A stretch of DNA of 64,000 nucleotides from an uncultured Lachnospiraceae bacterium (GTDB lineage Bacteria; Bacillota; Clostridia; Lachnospirales; Lachnospiraceae). Under the pieces are notes generated by a model. That model was not told the origin of the DNA, searched no databases, and worked only from the letters and a program-made list of their open reading frames with translations. How positions within the stretch are numbered: position 1 is the first letter of the stretch; each line of letters starts with the position of its first letter. This document shows positions 8,408 to 17,488 of this stretch, in pieces. The stretch is taken from the NCBI GenBank assembly GCA_910579865.1, contig CAJTXA010000009.1, forward strand, positions 73,209-137,208. Reading direction: 5' to 3'. A program made the position numbers and the translations under genes.

Positions 8408-9937
8408 GTGCTAGTGAAAAGAATATCTATTAGAATAGTATGTTCTATTTTTATTTCTATTTTATTAAGTACTACAAATTTAGCTGGAATATGGCTAATC
8501 AAGCAGTTGATTGATCAACCTAGTTTAGAATTGGTAAAAAAATTGGCTTTCGTTTGGAGTCTGTTTCTTTTTTTGCCTGTATTAAAAAATTATATATTTG
8601 AAATCTTTTTTTTGGAAGAAGGAAAAAATTTTATAAAGTCTTTACTGAAAACAATTTTTTCTTTTCCTTTTTCCTTTATTGAATCTAAACAATATCATGA
8701 TGATTTTGATAAAATAAAAGATAAGAATAAACAAGAAAAAATATTTTTGTCTTCTTTAGAAAAGATTACTTTTGCAGTGTTTGCAGGAATAGGATTTTAT
8801 ATTTTATTATATTATCAAGTTTCTACATCTATTTTTTTACTATTATTGATTAGTTTTTTATTTACAATAATCTTATCTGGTAGAATCAGCAGAAAACTTT
8901 CTGCTTTGATGTATGATTATTGGGAAAATTATAAGAAAAATACTAGAAAATATCAATATCTGTCGAATATTTTAGTGGATCAAACCTATATAGAAGAGAA
9001 AAAAGTATATTCCTATTTTTCTTTTTTTTCTGATAAGTTTTGTAAAGAATTTGATATGGCGAGTGAAAAAAATCGCATATTAGGAAAAAAGAGAATAAAA
9101 TTAGAATTGCTGATGAATGGTGTTTTTTTGCTGTTTTCTTTATGGTTTTTCTTTCTCTTTTTTTATGCCTATAGAAAAAATCAGGTTACAATAGGATTAT
9201 TTGTTTCTGCTACCGGATATATGCTAACTTTATTTGGAAATTTTTCGGATGCAGTTAGCAGTATAGAAGATATTACAAAATATATACGACTCGAAAAGGA
9301 TGTTCTTGCTTTTTCGAAACATGCAGAACTTGAAATGCCAGTAAGAGATAAGAAAAAGGAAAGCGATAACATATTGGAATTAAAACAGGTAAACTTTCAA
9401 TATAAAACACAAGAAAAAATGTTTTTTCATGGTATTTCTTTTTGTTTTCAAAAGGGAAAAAAGTATGCTGTTATTGGGGCAAATGGCAGTGGAAAAACAA
9501 CACTTGCTAAGCTATTAGCAGGACTATATGTTCCGCAGTCAGGATTAAAAAAACGAGTAGAGAAAATGAAGCAGAAAGAGAAAACAGAATTAACCACATT
9601 AAAAGAAGGAGGGGAGGAATTATCAGGAGGTGAGTGGCAGCGTATTGCTTTAGCAAGAATCTTATGGAGTGATGGGGATATTTTTATTTTGGATGAACCA
9701 ACTGCAAACTTAGATCCAATGGAAGAAATTCGAGTTTTTGAAATATACCAGCAATTACTGATGGATAAAACTGTTATCTATATTACACATAGACTGGGAT
9801 TTGTAAAAAATGTAGATGAAATTATTGTACTGGAAAATGGAACGATTGCTGAAGTAGGGATCCATAGAGAGTTATTTTCTAAGAAAGACAGTTTATATAA
9901 AAAGATGTATAAGGAGCAGAAAGATTGGTATGAATAA
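8408..9937 (+). CDS. ABC exporter half-transporter with shortened ATPase domain
   Basis: A membrane domain with about five to six predicted helices (residues 1-300) is followed by an ATP-binding domain: Walker A GANGSGKTT (about residue 358), signature LSGGEWQR (about 405), Walker B IFILDEPTANLDP and H-loop ITHR. Walker A and signature are only about 42 residues apart, against roughly 90-110 in normal exporters, so the Q-loop and most of the helical subdomain are missing without a frameshift. The listed start is GTG 8408, but AAAGGAG at 8365-8371 sits 6 nt before an in-frame ATT (8378), so translation may begin there. The next gene overlaps by 8 nt, suggesting a heterodimer. Substrate unknown. 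Confidence 0.8.
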   Translation: MLVKRISIRIVCSIFISILLSTTNLAGIWLIKQLIDQPSLELVKKLAFVWSLFLFLPVLKNYIFEIFFLEEGKNFIKSLLKTIFSFPFSFIESKQYHDDFDKIKDKNKQEKIFLSSLEKITFAVFAGIGFYILLYYQVSTSIFLLLLISFLFTIILSGRISRKLSALMYDYWENYKKNTRKYQYLSNILVDQTYIEEKKVYSYFSFFSDKFCKEFDMASEKNRILGKKRIKLELLMNGVFLLFSLWFFFLFFYAYRKNQVTIGLFVSATGYMLTLFGNFSDAVSSIEDITKYIRLEKDVLAFSKHAELEMPVRDKKKESDNILELKQVNFQYKTQEKMFFHGISFCFQKGKKYAVIGANGSGKTTLAKLLAGLYVPQSGLKKRVEKMKQKEKTELTTLKEGGEELSGGEWQRIALARILWSDGDIFILDEPTANLDPMEEIRVFEIYQQLLMDKTVIYITHRLGFVKNVDEIIVLENGTIAEVGIHRELFSKKDSLYKKMYKEQKDWYE

Positions 9938-10724
9938 AAGTTTGCTTATAAAAAGTATAAAACTATGTTATAAGGAATGTCCATTGGATTCCATTTTATT
10001 GGTGGTTGTTTCACTTGTACTTTCGACTCTTCCTGTAGTTATGTTATCATTCTATCAAAAATTTATTTCCACTTTTTCGATTGAGTATCATAATATTATC
10101 TGTTCCATTCTTCTATTGATAGGCTATTGCGTTTTGAATTTTATACAGAGAAGTATATTTCATTTTTATCATCATTATTATCTAAATTATCAATCTTTGC
10201 TAAGATTTGAAAGTTATTTATCGCCTGAAATTGTAAATGAGACAAAAAGGGCACAAAATGCAAGTATCAATATTTTTCGGCTATATCAGATTATCGTTGA
10301 GATGACTACTGCAATGATAGGATTTTTTTTGATTGGCAGTTTTGTTTTATATATTCATCCTACCTTGATTTTTTTCTTATTTTTATCAGTTGTCCCATCT
10401 ATAGCAGATCAAATTTTTAAAATAATCGAAAAGAAATTTTTACTTTATCAAAACACACAAAAACAAAAAGAGGAAGAAGCATATTTAAAGTTTCTTACAA
10501 GATCAGAACATATAAAAGAAATAAAAATTTTAAAATGTTTTGATTTTATTTTTTCAAAATGGCAAAGTGCATATCAAGCTATTTTAGAAATAGAGCGAAA
10601 ATCACAGACAAAGATTTTGATTTTGTCGCTTTTTTTTCATTTTATAAAATGGATTGGAATGATAGGTGCATATTGGAGTATTACGGTTTTATTGATAGAA
10701 CAAAAGATTCGTCTTGCTGAATAA
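9930..10724 (+). CDS. ABC exporter membrane domain (5' part of a frameshifted gene)
   Basis: 264 residues with about five to six hydrophobic helices, the transmembrane half of an ABC exporter, overlapping the preceding transporter gene by 8 nt. It ends at TAA 10722 just where the ATPase domain should begin. In the -1 frame the sequence continues from 10721 as IKITESFQQLCALFGNLSEF and runs into the ATPase reading frame starting at 10787. The two pieces therefore look like one gene split by a single-base deletion near 10715-10725. No slippery heptamer was seen. It is either a pseudogene, a two-polypeptide transporter or a sequence error. Confidence 0.7.
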   Translation: MNKSLLIKSIKLCYKECPLDSILLVVVSLVLSTLPVVMLSFYQKFISTFSIEYHNIICSILLLIGYCVLNFIQRSIFHFYHHYYLNYQSLLRFESYLSPEIVNETKRAQNASINIFRLYQIIVEMTTAMIGFFLIGSFVLYIHPTLIFFLFLSVVPSIADQIFKIIEKKFLLYQNTQKQKEEEAYLKFLTRSEHIKEIKILKCFDFIFSKWQSAYQAILEIERKSQTKILILSLFFHFIKWIGMIGAYWSITVLLIEQKIRLAE

Positions 10725-10786
10725 AAATAACAGAATCCTTTCAACAACTATGTGCTCTTTTTGGAAATTTATCAGAGTTTTCAATT

Positions 10787-11545
10787 ATGGTAGAACCTTA
10801 TTTTATCTTTGCAGAAAAACTTAAAAAAGAGAGGATTTGTGAAGAGCATTTGGCGGTTCAATTAAAACAGGTTTCTTTTCATTATCCGAATTCTTCTGTC
10901 TGGGCATTAAAAGATATCTCACTTACGATACAAAAAGGAGAATTTCTATCAATTGTTGGAGAAAATGGAGCTGGCAAAACAACTTTTTCCAAAATTTTAT
11001 TGGGATTTTTTACTCCTGTAAAAGGGGAGGTTTCTCTTTTGGATGATTGGAAAAAGATTGCTTATATTCCGCAAAATTTCCACTGTTATTGTATTAGTAT
11101 TAAAGAAAATATCTTTTTTGGAAATTCGGAAGAAGGAAATAAAGTAGAGCAATTATTAGATGCAATTAGTTTAACTGATTTAAAAGGGAAAGAAGAATCT
11201 CTCTATGGATTAGAATTTGGTGGAATGGAATTATCGGGAGGACAAAAGCAGAAAATCGCTATTTTGCGTGCAATGGTAAAAAAAGCTGATTTACTTATTT
11301 TTGATGAACCTACAAGTGCAATAGATCCTTTACAGGAAAGTTTTATTTATCATACGATATTGGAACTGACAAAAGGAAAGACAACAATTATGGTTTCCTA
11401 TCGACTTGCTTTAACACGGTATTCGGATCGGATTGTTGTATTAAAACAGGGAGAAATTTTGGAATCAGGAGATTTTCAAACTTTAATGGAACAGAATGGA
11501 GAATATGCACGAATGTGGAATGTACAAGCAGGATTATATCAGTAA
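10787..11545 (+). CDS. ABC exporter ATPase domain (3' part of the frameshifted gene)
   Basis: 252 residues forming a complete nucleotide-binding domain: A-loop HYPNSSVWALKDI, Walker A GENGAGKTT, Q-loop IPQNF, signature LSGGQKQK, Walker B LLIFDEPTSAIDP and switch region SYR where a His is usual. The listed ATG 10787 has no convincing ribosome site, and the frame is open upstream to 10721, joining the membrane piece that ends at 10724. It is the intact ATPase partner for the preceding exporter, whose own ATPase domain is shortened. If expressed separately it needs internal initiation. Confidence 0.72.
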   Translation: MVEPYFIFAEKLKKERICEEHLAVQLKQVSFHYPNSSVWALKDISLTIQKGEFLSIVGENGAGKTTFSKILLGFFTPVKGEVSLLDDWKKIAYIPQNFHCYCISIKENIFFGNSEEGNKVEQLLDAISLTDLKGKEESLYGLEFGGMELSGGQKQKIAILRAMVKKADLLIFDEPTSAIDPLQESFIYHTILELTKGKTTIMVSYRLALTRYSDRIVVLKQGEILESGDFQTLMEQNGEYARMWNVQAGLYQ

Positions 11546-11590
11546 AAAAAAATACTTGATAAAAAATTTTTTCTTTTCTTTTTTATTTTC

Positions 11591-11621
11591 TGCAACAAAA
11601 TAGAATCTTTTTTTATCTAAT
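11591..11621 (+). promoter_or_regulatory. Possible ECF-type promoter of the sigma factor operon
   Basis: TGCAAC and TCTAAT lie 19 nt apart upstream of the sigma gene, resembling the AAC/TCTA elements of ECF promoters and suggesting autoregulation. Weak evidence. Confidence 0.3.
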
Positions 11622-11675
11622 AGGTGTAATTACAAAATAAGAAGAAACAGGCCGGCAGAAAGAAGGACACACAAT

Positions 11676-12182
11676 ATGGAGATACTGGTTAAGCGTGCCA
11701 TGCAAAAGGATGCAGAAAGCTTTATCCGGTTAATGGAGGAGAATAAACAAGCTATGCTTAAAATAGCTTATGGTTTTTTTTCAAATGAAGAAGATGTAGC
11801 GGATGTAATGCAACAAACGATATTGGATGCATTTGAACATATCAAAGAATTGAAGAAAGTTGCTTATTTTAAAACATGGCTAATTCGTATCCTGATTAAT
11901 AATTGCAATCAACTCTATAATAATAAAAAGCGTATGGTATCAGAAGAAGAATTAATCAATCAAAAATATTTTGATATTTATCCAGAAGATAATGCTTTTT
12001 TTTATCTGTTGTCTTTGCTTCATAAAGAAGATAGAACCATATTTCAATTATATTTTGGTGAGCAATATACAACCAAAGAAATTAGTGAAATATTGGGGAT
12101 TAAGGAAAGTACGATACGAAGTCGTATCCATCGAGGCAAAGAACAACTGCGAAAGCAGATATGCAGAGAGGAGTGGGTATAA
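11676..12182 (+). CDS. ECF RNA polymerase sigma factor
   Basis: 168 residues with sigma-70 region 2 (about 10-75; AYGFFSNEEDVADVMQQT and FKTWLIRILINNC) and region 4 (about 110-165; YTTKEISEILGIKESTIRSRI as the helix-turn-helix). Regions 1 and 3 are absent, as in extracytoplasmic-function sigma factors. Its stop codon overlaps the start of the next gene (TAATG), a DUF4179 membrane protein that is the usual cognate anti-sigma-like partner, so the pair is translationally coupled. The damaged ABC exporter genes just upstream may have been its targets; that is inference. Confidence 0.9.
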   Translation: MEILVKRAMQKDAESFIRLMEENKQAMLKIAYGFFSNEEDVADVMQQTILDAFEHIKELKKVAYFKTWLIRILINNCNQLYNNKKRMVSEEELINQKYFDIYPEDNAFFYLLSLLHKEDRTIFQLYFGEQYTTKEISEILGIKESTIRSRIHRGKEQLRKQICREEWV

Positions 12183-13384
12183 TGGACGAAAAGAAACAAG
12201 ATAAAATAAAGGAAGAAATTAGGACTTATATTATGACAGATATCCCAACATCAGGCTTGGTAAATAAAAAGATAGAAGAAGCTTATCAGGAGATAAGAAT
12301 GATGCAGAAAAAGAAAACAAAATTATTAAAAAAAGAAACAATTTTAGCAATTACTGGATGTGCTGCGGCTATTGTTTTTATTGCAACAACATATTGTATT
12401 TATCATCCAACGTTAGCGGCACAACTTCCGTTTATTGGACATATCTTTGAAGAGTTAGAGCAGAAAGTTTCTTATCCAGGAAATTATAGCGAAAATGCAG
12501 TTACTCTTCCAGAGTATAATACAGATTCTTTGATGGAATTAGAAGAGAAAAAAGAACAAATATCTTTAGAGGAAAATGGAACAAAGGAATATTATGTAGA
12601 GTCAGGAGATTTATCTGTTACACTTTCTGAAGTAACATATGATAGTAATGCAATTTATCTTGCTGTACTAGTTGAAAATAAAGCTGGATTTGCGAAAGAT
12701 GCACAAAGTAAAAGCTCATTATATTTGAACTGTCAGACAGAATTCTATCGAATGGATGGAAGGAAAGAGGTTTTTCGAGAAGAAGATGGAAATGCACTTG
12801 CGTTTATTGCAGAGGGAGAGTTTGTCGATCAGAATACTTTTAAAGGACTAATACAATTAACAGCAATGGATTTAGATGTTTCTAAATATACAGAATGTGA
12901 TATTACATTTTCAGAAATAAAACAAGAATTGACTACAGGAGAAAAGAGAACAGGAAGATTGGGAGAAAGTGGTGAGGAGATTTCCTATATAGAATATGAC
13001 TGGCAAAAATATAAAGGAACTTGGAAATTCCATCTTGATTTTAATGATTTGGTAAAAGCAGAACAAGAAATTATAGTAAATGATAGGAATGAACAGGGAT
13101 TTGGAATCGAAAAAATTGTAAAAACTTCTTATGAAATGTATGCTGTTTTGCTTCTTCCAGAAGGAGAGAATGAATATGATTATATAGTAACAATATGGGA
13201 TGCAAATAATCAGCCATTAGAGTCTCATGGTTCCTATTTTGATCGAAAAAGTATTTATGGAAGAGATGTTTCTGAAGTAACAATTTATATTTTAAAAGAG
13301 GAAGATTTTTGGGAAAGTAAAGGGAAAAATTCTTATTTGCAACCAGAAAAGGCAATTTATACAATAACAGTAGAATGTGAATAG
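12182..13384 (+). CDS. DUF4179 single-pass membrane protein, probable anti-sigma factor
   Basis: Start ATG 12182 overlaps the sigma-factor stop by one base and has AGAGAGGAG 8 nt upstream; a longer in-frame start at 12161 is less likely. A cytoplasmic N-terminal helix (about 50 residues) precedes one transmembrane segment (ILAITGCAAAIVFIATTYC), then the typical TLAAQLPFIGHIFE motif of DUF4179 proteins and a roughly 300-residue extracytoplasmic domain. Together with the preceding ECF sigma gene it forms a signalling pair in which the N-terminus would hold the sigma factor. Signal unknown. A long hairpin terminator follows. Confidence 0.83.
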   Translation: MDEKKQDKIKEEIRTYIMTDIPTSGLVNKKIEEAYQEIRMMQKKKTKLLKKETILAITGCAAAIVFIATTYCIYHPTLAAQLPFIGHIFEELEQKVSYPGNYSENAVTLPEYNTDSLMELEEKKEQISLEENGTKEYYVESGDLSVTLSEVTYDSNAIYLAVLVENKAGFAKDAQSKSSLYLNCQTEFYRMDGRKEVFREEDGNALAFIAEGEFVDQNTFKGLIQLTAMDLDVSKYTECDITFSEIKQELTTGEKRTGRLGESGEEISYIEYDWQKYKGTWKFHLDFNDLVKAEQEIIVNDRNEQGFGIEKIVKTSYEMYAVLLLPEGENEYDYIVTIWDANNQPLESHGSYFDRKSIYGRDVSEVTIYILKEEDFWESKGKNSYLQPEKAIYTITVECE

Positions 13385-13398
13385 TGAATTGGATAGAA

Positions 13399-13452
13399 AG
13401 TCTATAGAGGGCGGAAGATGAATATTCTGCCTTATATAGACTATTCTTTTTT
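13399..13452 (+). terminator. Intrinsic terminator of the sigma/DUF4179 operon
   Basis: AGTCTATA/TATAGACT outer stem with an inner GGC..GAA/TTC..GCC stem, followed by TCTTTTTT. Confidence 0.8.
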
Positions 13453-13626
13453 GTTTTGATGTATTTTGTTCCATCTCATTGTATGATATTTTCTGGTCAA
13501 CTGTCTGAAAATTTATCATAACACTTATTTAATTCTGCATATCCTCAACAGATGCCTTTATTAAAAGTATTTGTGTTATTATATAGCTGTGTTATGTAGC
13601 AAATTTGACTAAGTTTTGTTAAGGAA

Positions 13627-14167
13627 ATGATGAAATTAGTTGTGCTAGGACACGCAATAGAATTTTTGAGAAAAGGGGATAGTAGTGTACAGTTTCTCTA
13701 TAACTTTATATATTTTTCCATATGCCAGTTTTCGTTTTTTACACCTGGATGGGCGCTCTGGTTTATGTTGTCAGTATTTCTCTGGAAGATGTTTCTGCCA
13801 GATATGATACGAATAAAAAATGCTTTTATTGTGAGCTTGGTTGTTGGAATATTATCGGGACTATTCGTAGAATTTGGAGCTTTTATGTCATTGGCTCGAA
13901 CAATTACATTTTTACCTTATTTTTTAGCAGGTTACTATTGCAACCAAAAGCATATGGATAGGATGAAAACTATGAACCAGATGTGGAGCATTGTTTTGCT
14001 TGGTATAGATATATTACAAATACATATGTTCAACTAGCAGTACTCTTTGTTGGGTTGTTGTAATTACTTTTGTGTTATCTAGTGAGCCAATTGCAGGATG
14101 GTTTGGTCGATTGATAGAACGCTTAAATGCAGCGATTTTTGAACAACATAGAGACAATGAAATATAA
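13627..14167 (+). pseudogene. Decayed acyltransferase-3 family membrane protein
   Basis: Pieces of one acyltransferase-3 (OafA/WecH-like) gene occur in order but in different frames. These are LVVLGHAIEFL (frame of 13627; the family's VVLGH motif), FFHMPVFVF (about 13716-13742, frame of 13722; the FHMPLFF motif), then TPGWALWFMLSVFLW and TFLPYFLAGYYC back in the first frame to the stop at 14037. A C-terminal piece LSSEPIAGWFGRLIERL runs to TAA 14165-14167. At about 540 bp it is much shorter than the usual 1 kb, so there are frameshifts and at least one internal deletion. Not expected to be functional. Confidence 0.7.
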
Positions 14168-14270
14168 TTAAAAAGATTTAAGATAGAAATTAAGACAATA
14201 AAAAAAGTAACAAAGTTGGCAAATTATGATTATAATGAAGTCTAAAAAATAACAAACGATTAGAAATAAA

Positions 14271-14336
14271 GAATCTCTACTAAATCTAGTATTTACAAAC
14301 CATTTCTGTAAATATTAGGTTTAATAGAGATTTTTT
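14271..14336. terminator. Bidirectional terminator between acyltransferase relic and tRNA-Leu
   Basis: AATCTCTA pairs with TAGAGATT, extended by imperfect inner pairing, with A and T runs on the flanks. It serves the minus-strand tRNA and possibly plus-strand transcripts. Confidence 0.65.
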
Positions 14337-14338
14337 AG

Positions 14339-14422
14339 TGCAGTTGACGGGACTTGAACCCGAACCCACCTACATGGACATGAACCTGAATCATGCGCGT
14401 ATGCCAATTCCGCCACAACTGC
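14339..14422 (-). tRNA. tRNA-Leu (anticodon CAG)
   Basis: On the minus strand GCAGTTG and CAACTGC form the 7-bp acceptor stem. CATGA/TCATG is the anticodon stem around TTCAGGT, giving anticodon CAG (Leu, codon CUG). A long variable arm (class II, about 84 nt) and a TTCAAGT T-loop complete the molecule. CCA is not encoded. Discriminator A. Confidence 0.92.
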
Positions 14423-14640
14423 TTGTTCTATTCCCAATTACAACACAGTTAGTCTAACATAAATTTTATAGAAAATCAAGAGGAAAATTGAAAAAATTCT
14501 TATGAATGAGTAGTTTTTTTTGAAATTTTATGGTAGAATATAAAACTATATGGATTTCTTATAGAATTATTTTATATAGAAAAATAAAGAAAAAAGATAG
14601 AGGAGAAAAGATAGAAAATAGAAGAAAGGATGGGAATGGT

Positions 14641-15648
14641 ATGAACATTAGGGAACAACAAGAAGCATATGAAAAGCAGTTTTTAAGTCCTTATGCAGCA
14701 CATAGTGTAGACTCAAAAGGACGTGATCGGCAGGAAGAACCATGCGATATGCGCACCATATACCAAAGAGACCGAGATCGAATTCTTCATAGTAAATCTT
14801 TTCGCCGTTTAATACATAAAACACAGGTATTTTTGTCACCAGAGGGAGATCACTACCGCACAAGATTGACACATACATTAGAAGTTTCTCAGATAGCCAG
14901 AACAATAGCAAGATCCTTGCGTTTAAATGAGGCTTTAACAGAGGCAATTGCATTAGGACATGATTTGGGGCATACTCCATTTGGACATACAGGAGAAGAG
15001 GCTTTAAATACAGTTTGTGAAACAGGATTTTGGCATGAAAAGCAGAGCGTACGTATTGTAGAGTTTTTGGAAAAAGGTGGTCAGGGACTGAATTTAACAA
15101 AGGAAGTTCGAGATGGCATTTTAAATCATAGAACAAATGCGCACCCATCTACTTTAGAGGGACAAATTGTTCGGCTTTCTGATAAAATTGCTTATATCAA
15201 TCATGATATTGATGATGCGATTCGTGGAAAAATTTTGACAGAGGAGGAAATTCCAAAAGAATATACTACTGTTTTGGGAACAACAGTAAAAGAGCGTCTA
15301 AACCATATTATACATGATATTGTAAAGCAAAGTGCAGAAAAACCAAATATTGTAATGTCAAAGGAGTTTGCAGAAGCAATGAAAGGTTTAAGAAAATTTA
15401 TGTTTCAGTCTGTTTATACGAATTCTGCTGCCAAAAGTGAGGAAAAAAAAGCAAAAAATATGATTATTGCTTTATATCACTATTATTTGGATAACATAGA
15501 ATTGTTACCTTCTGAATATATATATATGATGGAAGAGAAAAATCAGACAAAGGTACAAGTGGTTTGTGACTATATTGCTGGCATGACAGATAGTTATTCC
15601 ATTGCAAAATTTAAAGAGATTTTTGAGCCAAGAGCATGGAAAGGATAA
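14641..15648 (+). CDS. dgt: dGTP triphosphohydrolase-like HD protein
   Basis: HD-superfamily deoxynucleotide triphosphohydrolase that splits dGTP (or dNTPs) to deoxynucleoside and tripolyphosphate. ATG 14641, with AAAGG upstream, begins the conserved N-terminus (MNIREQQEAYEKQFL), giving 335 residues; an upstream in-frame extension to 14530 is low-complexity and unlikely. Seen are RRLIHKTQVFLSPEGDHYRTRL, the metal-binding H of THTLEVSQ, GHDLGHTPFGH, and the distal D of ISDKIAY-like LSDKIAYINHD. It lies directly upstream of dnaG-rpoD, the usual order in Clostridia. Confidence 0.93.
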   Translation: MNIREQQEAYEKQFLSPYAAHSVDSKGRDRQEEPCDMRTIYQRDRDRILHSKSFRRLIHKTQVFLSPEGDHYRTRLTHTLEVSQIARTIARSLRLNEALTEAIALGHDLGHTPFGHTGEEALNTVCETGFWHEKQSVRIVEFLEKGGQGLNLTKEVRDGILNHRTNAHPSTLEGQIVRLSDKIAYINHDIDDAIRGKILTEEEIPKEYTTVLGTTVKERLNHIIHDIVKQSAEKPNIVMSKEFAEAMKGLRKFMFQSVYTNSAAKSEEKKAKNMIIALYHYYLDNIELLPSEYIYMMEEKNQTKVQVVCDYIAGMTDSYSIAKFKEIFEPRAWKG

Positions 15649-15710
15649 GACCATATCGTTTTATTTTAATAGAGTAGGAATTATTTGGAAAGTAAGAAAG
15701 GGCATAAATC

Positions 15711-17477
15711 ATGCGTTATTCAGAAAGTCTGATAGAAGAAGTGCGAGAAAGAAATGATATTGTAGATGTGATTTCTGGTTATGTACAACTGAAAAAGAAA
15801 GGGAGCACATATTTTGGATTATGTCCATTTCATAATGAAAAATCTCCTTCTTTTTCTGTTACACCAGGGAAACAGATGTACTATTGTTTTGGCTGCGGCG
15901 CAGGGGGAAATGTCTATACATTTTTAATGGAGTATGAAAATTTTACCTTTCCAGAGGCAGTAGAGCATCTGGCAGAACGATGCGGTATGCCGCTTCCAAA
16001 AAAAGAAGAGGATAGTAAAGAAGCCAGAAAAGAAGCAGATCAAAAAACTAGTCTTTTGGAGATTCAAAAGGAAGCCGCACGTTATTTTTATTATCAATTA
16101 AAATCAGAACGAGGTGCATTAGGACTGTCCTATTTAAAAAAGCGAAAGTTATCAGATGCAATCATTACCAGATTTGGTTTAGGGTATTCAAATAAAACAA
16201 GTAATGATCTTTATTTTTATTTAAAAAAGAAAGGCTATCAAGATGAACTGTTAAAAGAATCGGGACTTGTGACGATAGAGGAAAGAGGAACTTATGATAA
16301 ATTTTGGAATCGAGTGATGTTTCCGATTATGGATGTTAGAAATCGGGTGATTGGTTTTGGGGGTAGAGTAATGGGAGATGGAGAACCTAAATATCTAAAC
16401 TCTCCTGAAACAAAAATTTTTGATAAAAGTCGGAATTTATATGGAATGAATGAAGCAAAAAATTCCAGAAGACCTAATTTTATTATTTGTGAAGGCTATA
16501 TGGATGTGATTTCTTTACATCAAGCAGGATTTACCAATGCAGTTGCTTCTTTAGGAACAGCGTTTACTTCTGGACAGGCTTCTTTGATGAAACGTTATGC
16601 CCAAGAAGTATTATTGACCTATGACAGTGATAAAGCAGGAGTGAAAGCAGCACTTCGGGCAATTCCAATTTTAAAAGAAGCAGGTTTAAGTGCTAGGGTG
16701 ATCTCTTTAAGCCCTTATAAAGATCCAGATGAATTTATTAAAAATATGGGTTCAGAAGCATTTGAGGAACGAATTATACAAGCAAAAAATAGTTTCTTAT
16801 ATGAAATTGAGATGTTAAAAAGGGAATATCAGATGGAAGATCCAGAACAAAAAACACGTTTTTACCAAGAAACAGCAAAAAAATTGTTAGGGTTTCCAGA
16901 AGAATTAGAACGGACAACCTATATGGAAGCGATTTGTAAAGAGCATCAGATTGATTATGAGGGTTTACGGAATATGGTAAAACGTTTTGCTTATCAAATG
17001 GGAGGGCAACCTTTAGTAACTATAAAAACAAATCCAAAACCAATACAAAAGCAGGGAAAGGAAGGCGGGATTAAAGAGTCACAAAGATTGTTGTTGACTT
17101 GGCTGATTGAAGATACTAGTCTATTTGAAAAATTGAAAAATTGGATTTCGCCAAGAGATTTTACAGATGAATTTTATCATATTGTAGCAGAGATGCTTTA
17201 TCAACAATATCAAGAAGAAAATACAGTGAATCCAGCAAGAATTATTAGTAAATTTACAAAAGAAGAGGAACAGAGGGAGGTAGCAGAACTGTTTCATACA
17301 ACCCTGCAGACACCAATGGATGAAAAGCAAAGAGAAACGGCAGTAAATGAGACAGTATATAAGATAAAACAGAACTGGTGTGAGTATGCAGGAAGCCATG
17401 CTTCTGACTTTGCAGAGCTAGAAGAGATAAAAAAGGTAAAGCGAAGCCTGCAAGATCTGCATATTTCTCTGACATAA
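15711..17477 (+). CDS. dnaG: DNA primase
   Basis: Synthesises RNA primers for replication. The N-terminal CHC2 zinc ribbon is CPFHNEKSPSF with CFGCGAGG (about residues 40-66). The catalytic core includes NRVMFPIMDVRNRVIGFGGR. The TOPRIM domain has the Glu of CEGYMDVISLHQAG (about 260) and the Asp residues of TYDSDKAG (about 305). The C-terminal part is a DnaB-interacting helical region, shorter and more variable. 588 residues is normal. Start ATG 15711 with GAAAGGG upstream. It precedes rpoD by 11 nt, the classic macromolecular-synthesis operon, here without rpsU. Confidence 0.97.
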   Translation: MRYSESLIEEVRERNDIVDVISGYVQLKKKGSTYFGLCPFHNEKSPSFSVTPGKQMYYCFGCGAGGNVYTFLMEYENFTFPEAVEHLAERCGMPLPKKEEDSKEARKEADQKTSLLEIQKEAARYFYYQLKSERGALGLSYLKKRKLSDAIITRFGLGYSNKTSNDLYFYLKKKGYQDELLKESGLVTIEERGTYDKFWNRVMFPIMDVRNRVIGFGGRVMGDGEPKYLNSPETKIFDKSRNLYGMNEAKNSRRPNFIICEGYMDVISLHQAGFTNAVASLGTAFTSGQASLMKRYAQEVLLTYDSDKAGVKAALRAIPILKEAGLSARVISLSPYKDPDEFIKNMGSEAFEERIIQAKNSFLYEIEMLKREYQMEDPEQKTRFYQETAKKLLGFPEELERTTYMEAICKEHQIDYEGLRNMVKRFAYQMGGQPLVTIKTNPKPIQKQGKEGGIKESQRLLLTWLIEDTSLFEKLKNWISPRDFTDEFYHIVAEMLYQQYQEENTVNPARIISKFTKEEEQREVAELFHTTLQTPMDEKQRETAVNETVYKIKQNWCEYAGSHASDFAELEEIKKVKRSLQDLHISLT

Positions 17478-17488
17478 GGGCAGACTAT

